NCBI RefSeq assembly: GCF_001412595.2
Contig: NZ_CP012640.2
Location: 3,038,001-3,102,000, forward strand
Source: Massilia sp. WG5
Lineage (GTDB): Bacteria; Pseudomonadota; Gammaproteobacteria; Burkholderiales; Burkholderiaceae_D
Direction of reading: 5' to 3'
DNA length: 64,000 nucleotides
The notes under the pieces were generated by a model. The model did not search any database and was not told the DNA's origin. It was given only the letters and a program-made list of their open reading frames with translations. A program made the position numbers and the translations under genes. Shown piece by piece: positions 8,450 to 16,300 of this stretch. Each line of letters starts with the position of its first letter. Positions within the stretch are counted from its first letter, which is position 1.

Positions 8450-8923
8450 ATGCGCCTCACCCGTTTTTCCGATATTGGCCTGCGTGTGCTCATTTACCTG
8501 GAGCGGGCCGGCGAACGTCCGCAGCCGGTGACGGTGGCCGAGATCAGCGCGCAGTTCGATATTCCGCTGAACCACCTGGTGAAGGTGGTCGGGCAACTGG
8601 CCAAGCTGGGCTGGATCACGGCGACGCGCGGACGCAACGGCGGCCTGCGCCTGGCGGCCGATCCGGCGCTGCTCACCATCGGCCAGGTGCTGCGCAAGCT
8701 GGAAGGCGAAGAAGACGAACTGGTCGATTGCGAGGGCACGGACTGCGCCCTCAAGCTCGACTGCCAGTTGCGCGGCATGCTGCGCGCCGGGATGCGCGCC
8801 TTCTACGAGGCGATGGACCGCTACACCCTGTCCATGGCGACCTCGGGCGCGACCGGCGAACAGGTCGTGCGCATGCACCGAATGTTCTGGAGCGGCGCGC
8901 AGTCCAGTGTGGAACAGAAGTAA
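8450..8923 (+). CDS. nsrR: Rrf2-family nitric-oxide-sensing repressor NsrR
   Basis: A 157-residue Rrf2-family protein: winged helix-turn-helix in residues 1-75 (MRLTRFSDIGLRVLIYLE... with ATRGRNGGLRLA in the wing), then an Fe-S cluster-binding loop VDCEGTDCALKLDC. Its three cysteines are spaced C-x4-C-x5-C exactly as in E. coli NsrR (Cys91/96/102). NsrR carries a NO-sensitive iron-sulfur cluster and represses detoxification genes until NO destroys the cluster. The flavohaemoglobin gene follows 80 bp downstream, and both genes have matching operators, so autoregulation and control of hmp are likely. The ATG at 8450 starts the canonical N-terminus. Confidence 0.93.
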   Translation: MRLTRFSDIGLRVLIYLERAGERPQPVTVAEISAQFDIPLNHLVKVVGQLAKLGWITATRGRNGGLRLAADPALLTIGQVLRKLEGEEDELVDCEGTDCALKLDCQLRGMLRAGMRAFYEAMDRYTLSMATSGATGEQVVRMHRMFWSGAQSSVEQK

Positions 8924-8939
8924 GTACTAGCTTTAGCAA

Positions 8940-8959
8940 GCCCATCCGGGCATTTTTTT
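8940..8959 (+). terminator. Weak intrinsic terminator after nsrR
   Basis: GCCC (8940-8943) pairs with GGGC (8948-8951) around an ATCC loop and is followed by a run of seven T. The stem is short, so termination may be partial; it sits directly in front of the hmp promoter. Confidence 0.4.
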
Positions 8960-8966
8960 GAACTTT

Positions 8967-8990
8967 AAATCTGCATATTAAATGCATCAA
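8967..8990. promoter_or_regulatory. NsrR-like operator upstream of hmp
   Basis: AAATCTGCAT-ATTAA-ATGCATCAA contains the inverted repeat TGCAT-N5-ATGCA (8972-8986), matching the site in front of nsrR. A TTGAAC hexamer (8958-8963) just upstream may be the -35, which would place the operator across the spacer and -10. The hmp start codon is 14 bp downstream. Confidence 0.75.
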
Positions 8991-9003
8991 TAAGGAACGA
9001 ATC

Positions 9004-10176
9004 ATGATTTCCGACGCTTCCCGCCCCTACATCGACGCCAGCGTACCGGTCCTGCGCCAACACGGCCTGGCCATTACCAAGCTGTTCTACGAGAACATGC
9101 TGGGCGCGCATCCTGAACTGACCCGCATCTTCAACATGGGCAACCAGGCGAGTGGGGCGCAGCAGCAGTCGCTGGCGTCGGCGGTGTTCGCCTACGCGGC
9201 GAACATCGGCAATCCGGGCGCGTTGGGACCGGTGGTCAAGCGCATCGTCCACAAGCACGTCTCGATCGGCATCCGCGCCGAACACTATCCGATCGTCGGC
9301 CAGCACCTGCTGGGCGCGATCGCCGCCACCCTCGGCGACGCCGCCACGGTGCCGCTGCTGGACGCCTGGAAGGAAGCGTATAACGCACTGGCCAGACTGC
9401 TGATCGAAGCCGAAGCCGAGATGTACAGCACCGCCGGCATCGAGCCGGGCGAGACCCGCCCGATGCGCGTGACCGAGGTGACCCGCGAAAGCGAGAACGT
9501 GATGTCCTTCCGTTTCGTGCCGGCGGACGGGAAGCCGCTGCCGGCCTTCCAGTCGGGCCAGTACGTCAGCGTCGCGGTCGACCTGCCGGACGGCCACCAC
9601 CAGCTGCGCCAGTACAGCCTGTCCGACGCGCCGGGCCTGGACAGCTGGCGCATCTCGGTCAAGCGTGAAGACGGCGTCGCCGAGACCCCGGCCGGCATGG
9701 TCTCGAACTGGCTGCACCAGAACGTGCAGGTCGGCTCGACCCTGCAGGTCTCGCATCCGTTCGGCGAGTTCACTCCGGACACCGAAGGCGAGCAGCCGAT
9801 CGTGCTGCTGTCGGCCGGCGTCGGCATCACCCCGATGATCTCGGCGCTCAAGCGCATCGCCGCGGTGAACCCGCAGCGCCGCGTGATCTTCGCCCATGCC
9901 GCGCGCGACGCGACCCACCACCCGCTGCGTGCCGAAGTGGGCGCCCTGAAGGACGCGATGCCGAACCTGTCGGTGGCGACCTTCTACGAAGACGCGCAAG
10001 GCCGGATGGAGGTGACCAGGCTGCCGGCCTGGCCGCGCGAGGAAGCGGAAGTCTGGATGTGCGGCCCGCACAAGTTCATGCAGACCCAGTGGCTGGCGCT
10101 GCTGCACCTGGGCGTGCCGCCGGCGCGCCTGCACCGCGAGGTGTTCGGGCCGGAGCTGCTGGACCACCTGCTGTAA
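9004..10176 (+). CDS. hmp: Flavohaemoglobin, nitric oxide dioxygenase
   Basis: A 390-residue flavohaemoprotein that oxidises NO to nitrate using O2 and NAD(P)H in the cytoplasm. Residues 1-140 are the globin domain, with KLFYENML containing the B10 tyrosine and IVHKHVSIGI carrying the proximal histidine. The FAD-binding domain follows with the RQYSLSDAPG flavin motif, then the NAD-binding domain with SAGVGITPM and a C-terminal EVFGPE. All three domains are complete and the length is typical (about 395-400). ATG 9004 has AAGGA 7 bp upstream. Promoter and operator context put it under NsrR control, and a perfect palindromic terminator follows the stop. Confidence 0.96.
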   Translation: MISDASRPYIDASVPVLRQHGLAITKLFYENMLGAHPELTRIFNMGNQASGAQQQSLASAVFAYAANIGNPGALGPVVKRIVHKHVSIGIRAEHYPIVGQHLLGAIAATLGDAATVPLLDAWKEAYNALARLLIEAEAEMYSTAGIEPGETRPMRVTEVTRESENVMSFRFVPADGKPLPAFQSGQYVSVAVDLPDGHHQLRQYSLSDAPGLDSWRISVKREDGVAETPAGMVSNWLHQNVQVGSTLQVSHPFGEFTPDTEGEQPIVLLSAGVGITPMISALKRIAAVNPQRRVIFAHAARDATHHPLRAEVGALKDAMPNLSVATFYEDAQGRMEVTRLPAWPREEAEVWMCGPHKFMQTQWLALLHLGVPPARLHREVFGPELLDHLL

Positions 10177-10181
10177 ACGAC

Positions 10182-10208
10182 AAAGCGGCCCGCGGGCCGC
10201 TTTTTTTT
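10182..10208. terminator. Intrinsic terminator downstream of hmp
   Basis: GCGGCCCGCGGGCCGC (10185-10200) is a perfect 16-bp palindrome preceded by AAA and followed by eight T on the plus strand. The T-run abuts the stop codon region of the convergent lipoprotein gene. Confidence 0.9.
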
Positions 10209-11070
10209 AATTCAGCACCTGGATGTGGTTGCCGCTCACCGAACGCTGTCCCGGATTGCCGAGCACGCGGATGCCGCCCGAGCCGCCGTTCTGCGCGATC
10301 AGCGATTGCCGGACGTTGGCGGTGATACCGCCCGAGCCCGAGGACGAGAGGTCGGCCTGGTCGCTGGACAGCCCGCCCAGGTCGAGGTGGCCGGTGCCGT
10401 TCGCGCGCGCCGTCAGCGAACGCACCGCGCCGCCGACGCGCACATGGCCCGAGCCGTTCAGGTTGACGATCGCATAGTCGCCGGCTACCCGCCCGACTTC
10501 GAGGCGGCCGGAGCCGCTCATGGCCAGCTTGGCGCTGGCGCTCTGCAGCCGGCCGGCGTCGAGGGTGCCGGAACCGTTGTTGTCGGCTTCCAGGCTGGCC
10601 ACCTGGCCGGCCACGGACACCGAACCCGAACCGTTGCGGCGCAGGCTCAACGGCGAACCGGCCAGCCCTTCCACCGTGACGCGGCCGGAGCCGTTCTGGC
10701 GCAGGTCGGTCAGGCGCGGCACCGTGTAGATCACGTGCACCGGATTGCGGCTGCGGTAGGAGCGCTCGGCATAGATGTTGAGGGTGTCGCCGCGGACGTC
10801 GGTGCGGATCAGCGGCAGCAGGTTGCCGTCGGCTTCCACCACCAGCGAGGTGGCCGGGCCGACGCGCACGTCGACCACGAAGGCACCGTCGACGTCCAGG
10901 CCGTTCACGGTGCCGACCATGCGCTGGTCGCGCCCGGCGATGCCGTCGCCCTCGACCGCATTGCCGTTGAAGGGAGTCCGGACCTGGTAGTCGCCGTCGG
11001 CGCCGGGAGCGACGACGATGGCGCAGCCGCCGAGGGCGGCAAGGCAGGCGATGGCAATCAGGGTACGCAT
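10207..11070 (-). CDS. Lipoprotein with GIN/DUF2807-type repetitive beta domain
   Basis: A 287-residue protein starting at ATG 11070, which gives a lipoprotein signal peptide MRTLIAIACLAALGGCAIVV with the lipobox LGGC (Cys about 16). The mature part is dominated by short glycine/serine-rich turns every 18-20 residues (NGSGRVTVEG, NGSGSVSVAG, NGSGTLDAG, SGSGRLEVG, NGSGHVRVGG and so on), the pattern of the DUF2807 'GIN domain, head of putative auto-transporter adhesin', which folds as a beta solenoid. It is probably an outer-membrane-anchored surface or periplasmic protein of unknown role. No Pro-rich anchor or autotransporter barrel is present. The gene stands alone between two convergent or tandem units. 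Confidence 0.8.
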   Translation of the reverse strand: MRTLIAIACLAALGGCAIVVAPGADGDYQVRTPFNGNAVEGDGIAGRDQRMVGTVNGLDVDGAFVVDVRVGPATSLVVEADGNLLPLIRTDVRGDTLNIYAERSYRSRNPVHVIYTVPRLTDLRQNGSGRVTVEGLAGSPLSLRRNGSGSVSVAGQVASLEADNNGSGTLDAGRLQSASAKLAMSGSGRLEVGRVAGDYAIVNLNGSGHVRVGGAVRSLTARANGTGHLDLGGLSSDQADLSSSGSGGITANVRQSLIAQNGGSGGIRVLGNPGQRSVSGNHIQVLN

Positions 11071-11179
11071 GGGAGGCCTTTCTGTTTGAGATGATTCCAC
11101 TCTAACAAGAGGGCGCCTGGCCGGCCCGGCCCATGCGACAAACTGCAAAAAACGCGGAACGAACGGTTTTTACAGCGGA

Positions 11180-12295
11180 TCAGCGCTGCCCGAGCCGGGT
11201 ATCGCCGAACAGGTTCTTGTACTCGTGCGGCTGCGAACGCCAGTACTGCGGCGGCGCGCTCACGCTGGCGCCCAGCTCGGCCGCTGCATGCCATGGCCAG
11301 CGCGGGTCGTACAGCATCGCGCGCGCCAGCGCCACCATGTCGGCCTGGCCGGTCTGGACGATGGTCTCGGCCTGCTTGGCCTCGGTAATCAGGCCGACGC
11401 CGATGACCGGCATGGCGGTCTGCTGCTTGATGCGGGCCGCGAATTCGATCTGGTAGCCCGGCCCCACCGGGATCTTCTGCAGCGGCGACAGACCGCCGCT
11501 GGAGACGTGGATGAACTGGCAGCCGCGCTTTTCCAGCTCGCCGGCCAGGACGATGCTCTGCTCCAGGTCCCAGCCGCCCTCGACCCAGTCGGTGGCCGAG
11601 ATGCGCATGCCGACCACCATCTCCGGCGACACCGCCGCGCGGATCGCATCGAAGACTTCCAGCGGGAAGCGCATGCGGTTCTCGAGCGAGCCGCCATAGT
11701 CGTCGGTGCGCCGGTTGGACAGCGGCGACAGGAACTGGTGCAGCAGATAGCCGTGGGCGCCGTGGATCTCGATCGCATCCAGGCCCAGGGCATCGGCGCG
11801 GCGCGCGGCGGCCACAAAGCCGTCCTTCACGCGCTGCAGCCCGGCTGCATCCAGCGCCAGCGGCACCGTTTCTCCTTCCGCATGCGGGACCGCGGACGGC
11901 GCGACGGTCTGCCAGCCGCGCTGGTGGTCCGGCGGAATGTTCGCGCCGCCCTGCCACGGCACTTCGCTGGACGCCTTGCGGCCGGCATGGCCGAGCTGGA
12001 TCGCGATCTTGATGGGGGAATGCCTGCGCATGGCGTTGACGATCGGCTCCAGCGCCGCCGCATGCTCGTCGGACCACAGGCCGAGGTCCTCGGGCGAGAT
12101 GCGCCCTTCCGGCGTCACCGCGGTCGCTTCGATGATCAGGAGGCCGGCCCCGGACAGCGCCAGGTGGCCCAGGTGGATCATATGCCAGTCGGTCGGCAGG
12201 CCTTCCTCGGCCGAGTACTGGCACATCGGCGCAATGGCGATGCGGTTGGCCAGTTCGAGCGGACCCAGCTTGATCGGAGAAAACAACATGCTCAT
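11180..12295 (-). CDS. NADH:flavin oxidoreductase, Old Yellow Enzyme (NamA/YqjM type)
   Basis: A 371-residue FMN-dependent ene-reductase. ATG 12295 is preferred because AGGGGAG lies 8 bp upstream; a second ATG two codons on (12289) is also possible. Motifs: NRIAIAPMCQY (active-site Cys region), QLGHAGRKAS, IEIHGAHGYLLHQFLSPLSN and the C-terminal ALARAMLYDPRWPWHAA phosphate-binding loop. It is paralogous to the 5586-6686 enzyme but clearly diverged (for example LGHLALSGAG versus YAGIARGGAG), so they probably serve different substrates. It lies 66 bp downstream of the ast operon end on the same strand; a link with arginine metabolism is not expected. Confidence 0.92.
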   Translation of the reverse strand: MSMLFSPIKLGPLELANRIAIAPMCQYSAEEGLPTDWHMIHLGHLALSGAGLLIIEATAVTPEGRISPEDLGLWSDEHAAALEPIVNAMRRHSPIKIAIQLGHAGRKASSEVPWQGGANIPPDHQRGWQTVAPSAVPHAEGETVPLALDAAGLQRVKDGFVAAARRADALGLDAIEIHGAHGYLLHQFLSPLSNRRTDDYGGSLENRMRFPLEVFDAIRAAVSPEMVVGMRISATDWVEGGWDLEQSIVLAGELEKRGCQFIHVSSGGLSPLQKIPVGPGYQIEFAARIKQQTAMPVIGVGLITEAKQAETIVQTGQADMVALARAMLYDPRWPWHAAAELGASVSAPPQYWRSQPHEYKNLFGDTRLGQR

Positions 12296-12361
12296 GGAAA
12301 AGACTCCCCTTTCGGTCGAAAGGGGTAGTCTAGCGCGCACGATTGGATCGTGCTGGCCGCC

Positions 12362-13372
12362 TCACGCCGCGCGCACCACCATGATCCCGGCGCGCAGGCC
12401 CACACGCACGTCCGGGTTCGGGAACACGACGAATTCCTCGTCATGCTGGACGGTGTAGACGGTGTCGCCGTCGGTGGCGATCGTCTCGCCCTTCTTGAGG
12501 GGCGTGAAGTTCTCGGTGTCGCGCCCGAAGCTCATGCTGAAAGCGTCGGACAGCTTGGTGATCGACTGCGCGGTGTCGAACACCAGCGGCATCGTTCCGT
12601 CAGGCGCCGGCAAGCCGCGCAGCAGGGCGTGCAGGGCCGCGCTCATCGCCGCAAACTGCGACAGGTCGTTCTGCCCCAGCGTGCCGATGCGGCCCAGTTC
12701 CACCGTGCTGGCGGCGGCGCCATGCTGCTCCGCCGTCCAGTACGAATAGGTGCCGGCCGACTTCGGGTTCATGATGACCGCCTCGATGCCGCCCTGCCCC
12801 AGCCATTCGATCAGGCGCCCACGCGGCTGCGCGGCGATCAGCTCCGGCACGATCGCGAACTTCGGATAGCGCGAAGCGCGGATCGCCGTGTGCAGGTCGA
12901 GGTGCCAGCGCTGCGGGCCGGCGCCGTCGAAGAACGCGCGCGTCGCGTCGATCAGGGCGTCCGCCCTGCCCGCCTCGAAGGCGCCGGCCAGGTCGCCGCG
13001 CTCCAGGCGGAACATGCGATTCAGGTCGGCGTCGATAAAGCGCTTGCCGCTTGCGATCGCATCGATGTTCCCGACGCACAACATCAGGTCCACCCTCAGC
13101 TCGCGCGGCGCGCGCGACAGCGCATCGACCGCGTGCGCGACCATCTCGATCGGCCCGGTCTCGTCGCCGTGCACGCCTACCGACAGCAGCACGGCCGGGC
13201 GTCTCCGCTCCTGATCGGCCTCCGACTGCCCAGCCTTCACGGTCAGCACGCCCCTGGCGGGCAGGCCGACCGTGAAGCCGGCGGCACGGAACAGCGCCGC
13301 CACCTGGCCGAAATCGGCCTGGGCCAGGGCCCGTACCGATTCCGGCAGCGCTTCGAAGGAAGCTTTGCCCAT
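12362..13372 (-). CDS. astE: Succinylglutamate desuccinylase
   Basis: A 336-residue zinc carboxypeptidase-like enzyme that hydrolyses N-succinylglutamate to succinate and glutamate, the last step of the arginine succinyltransferase (AST) pathway. Zinc-site motifs are visible: GVHGDETGPIE (His, Glu) and HLDLHTAIR (second His). Length matches AstE (about 320-340). It starts at ATG 13372, 4 bp after the gdhB stop codon; a GTG at 13375 is an alternative. Placement at the 3' end of the operon means it is co-transcribed with gdhB and the other ast genes. Confidence 0.93.
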   Translation of the reverse strand: MGKASFEALPESVRALAQADFGQVAALFRAAGFTVGLPARGVLTVKAGQSEADQERRRPAVLLSVGVHGDETGPIEMVAHAVDALSRAPRELRVDLMLCVGNIDAIASGKRFIDADLNRMFRLERGDLAGAFEAGRADALIDATRAFFDGAGPQRWHLDLHTAIRASRYPKFAIVPELIAAQPRGRLIEWLGQGGIEAVIMNPKSAGTYSYWTAEQHGAAASTVELGRIGTLGQNDLSQFAAMSAALHALLRGLPAPDGTMPLVFDTAQSITKLSDAFSMSFGRDTENFTPLKKGETIATDGDTVYTVQHDEEFVVFPNPDVRVGLRAGIMVVRAA

Positions 13373-13376
13373 CACG

Positions 13377-16300
13377 TCAAGCCGCCAGGCGTTCCGGGCT
13401 CGAGCCTTCCGACAGCGACCAGACGTTCAGCATCGCCTGTTCGAGGTCGGTCGGCTGGGCGAAGCCCGTCAAGCCCATGGCGCTGGTGGTTTCCTGCACC
13501 GCGGCCTGCATGTCGCCGGTCTGCTTGGCGCGTTCGAGCACGGTCAACAGCATGCGCTGCTGGGTGCGGCGCAGGGCCTGCATCGCGTAATTGCGCAGCT
13601 GTTCCTGCGACTTGCTGGTGGCCGGCAGCTTCAGGCCGCGCTCCAGCGTATCGATGCCGGAGGCTGCACGCAGCACCATGCCGACCTGCAGGAACTCGGC
13701 CAGCGACATGCCGCTCGGCCGCTGCACCGACACCGCGGCGAACAGGAAAGCCGCCAGCGATTCGACCGTGTCGACCGCCTTCCAGGCCTGCGCGAAGGAC
13801 GGCGGCAGGCCGGCGTGGGCATCGGCATCCGACTTGGACGTGTTCAGCTGGAGCAGCTGCTCCGGCTCCGAGAACAGCTGCGACAGCTCGGCCATGCCGC
13901 CGGCGCCGGCCTGTTCAAGCGGCAGCGACAGCACGCCTTCGGTCACGGTGCGCAGCATCGTGCGGGTACGGGCGTCGACCGTCTGCGAGACGTCGCGCGG
14001 CACCGTCAGGGCATCGGCGTCGAGCGCCTCGAACACCGGCGCCAGGTGCAGGGCCGACCAGGCCTGGCCCCAGGCCTTGACCACTTCGGCGTCGTCGATG
14101 CGGTGTTCCAGGGCGAGGTCGCGCAGCATCAGCGGACCGCAGCGGTTGACCGACTCGTTGGCCAGCATGGTCGCCAGGATGGTGTTGGCCAGCGGATGCG
14201 CCAGCGGATCGCGGGTGGCGACCAGTTGCTGCGGGAAGTAAGGACGCAGCACGGTCTCGGCCCACGGCAGTTCCGTCAGCGGCAGGGCCGCCAGGATGCG
14301 CTTGAAGCGGTTCTTGACGGCGGCGATGACGACAGCGAGCTCCGGCGTGGTCAGGCCCTGGCCGAGCGCCTTGCGGCGCGCCAGTTCGGAATCAAGCGGC
14401 AGCTGTTCGAGCTCGCGCGAGATGGCGCCCTCAAGCTCCAGGCTTGCGATCAGGGCGGCGTAGCCGTCCACCACCGCGCTGTTCGACTGGGCCTGGGCTT
14501 CGCGCACCAGCAGGTGGGTCTGCAGGGTGTTGTTGCGCAGGACCAGATGCTCGATGTCGCCGGTCATCGCGGTCAGCAGATGGTTACGGTCGGCTTCGGG
14601 CAGCTGGCCGGCGTTGACTTCGGTGTCCAGCCAGACCTTGACGTTGACTTCGTGGTCGGAGCAGTCGACGCCGGCCGAGTTGTCGATCGCATCGGTGAAG
14701 ATGCGGCCGCCGGCCAGTGCGAACTCGATGCGGCCGGCCTGGGTCGCGCCCAGGTTGCCGCCTTCGGTCACGACCTTGCAGCGCAGTTCGCTGCCATTGA
14801 CGCGGATATTGTCGTTGGCGCGGTCCTTCACCTGGGCGTGGGTCTCGGTCGAGGCCTTGATGTAGGTGCCGATGCCGCCGTTGTAGAACAGGTCGACCGG
14901 CGCCAGCAGGATGCGGTGCATCAGCTCTTCCGGCGTGAGCGAGGTCTCGGCGATGTCGAGCGCGGCGCGCACCTGCGGGGTGAGTTCGATGTGGCGGGCG
15001 CTCCTCGGGAACACGCCGCCGCCTTCCGAGATCAGCTTCTTGTCGTAGTCTTCCCACGAGGAGCGCGGCAGGGCGAACATGCGCTGGCGCTCCGTGAACG
15101 AGACCGCGACGTCCGGATTCGGATCGAGGAAGATGTGGCGGTGGTCGAAGGCGGCCAGCACCTTCAGCTGGCGCGACAGCAGCACGCCGTTGCCGAACAC
15201 GTCGCCCGACATGTCGCCCACGCCGACCATGGTGATCGGGGTGGTGTTCATGTCATGGCCCATCTCGTAGAAGTGGCGCTTGACGGCTTCGAAGGCGCCC
15301 TTCGCGGTGATGCCCATCTTCTTGTGGTCGTAGCCGTTCGAGCCGCCCGAGGCGAAGGCGTCGCCCAGCCAGAAGCCGCGCGAGACGGCGATGCTGTTGG
15401 CGATGTCGGAGAAGGTCGCGGTGCCCTTGTCGGCGGCGACCACCAGGTAGGGGTCGTCCTGGTCGTAGCGGACCGTATCCGCCGGCGCGACGATCTCGCC
15501 GCGCACGCGGTTGTCGGTCAGTTCCAGCAGGCTGGCGATGAACAGGCGGTAGACTGCTTCGCCCTCGGCCGCCACGACTTCACGCGCCGCGTCCTTCGGC
15601 ATCTGCTTGCAGACGAAGCCGCCCTTCGAGCCGGTCGGTACGATCACGGCGTTCTTGGCGATCTGCGCCTTCACCAGGCCCAGCACTTCGGTGCGGTAGT
15701 CTTCCATGCGGTCCGACCAGCGCAGGCCGCCGCGGGCGACCGGGCCGCCGCGCAGGTGCACGCCTTCGAAGCGGCGCGAGAACACGTAGATCTCGCGGAA
15801 CGGACGCGGTTCCGGCACCAGCGCCAGGCTGCTGGTGTCGAACTTGAAGATGACTTTATCGCCGCGGTTTTGCTCATCCCCCTGGAAGTAGTTGGTGCGC
15901 ACGGTCGCCATCACCAGGTCGACCAGGGCCGCCAGGATTTCCTCGGTGTCGGCGTGGTTGACCTGGGCCAGGCCGGTCTTCAGCGCGGCCAGCTTGGCGT
16001 TGCCGGAGGCGCGCTCGTCCTCGCCCAGCGCCGGATCGAAGCGCAGCTTGAAGCCTTCCACCAGTTCGCGCACCAGGGCGGCGCGGTCGCGCAGGGTCTC
16101 GGCCATGTAGCGGGTGGTGAACTTGCTGCCGGCCTGGCGCCAGTAGCTGATGTAGGCGCGCACCAGCTGCACTTCACGGGTGGACAGGCCGCCTTCGATG
16201 GTCAGGCCGTTCAGGCGGCCGTCTTCTGCTTCATCGTTGAACAGGGCGGCGAACAGTTCTTCCGCCACCTCGGAGATGCCCGGCCTGGCCAGCTTGGCCG

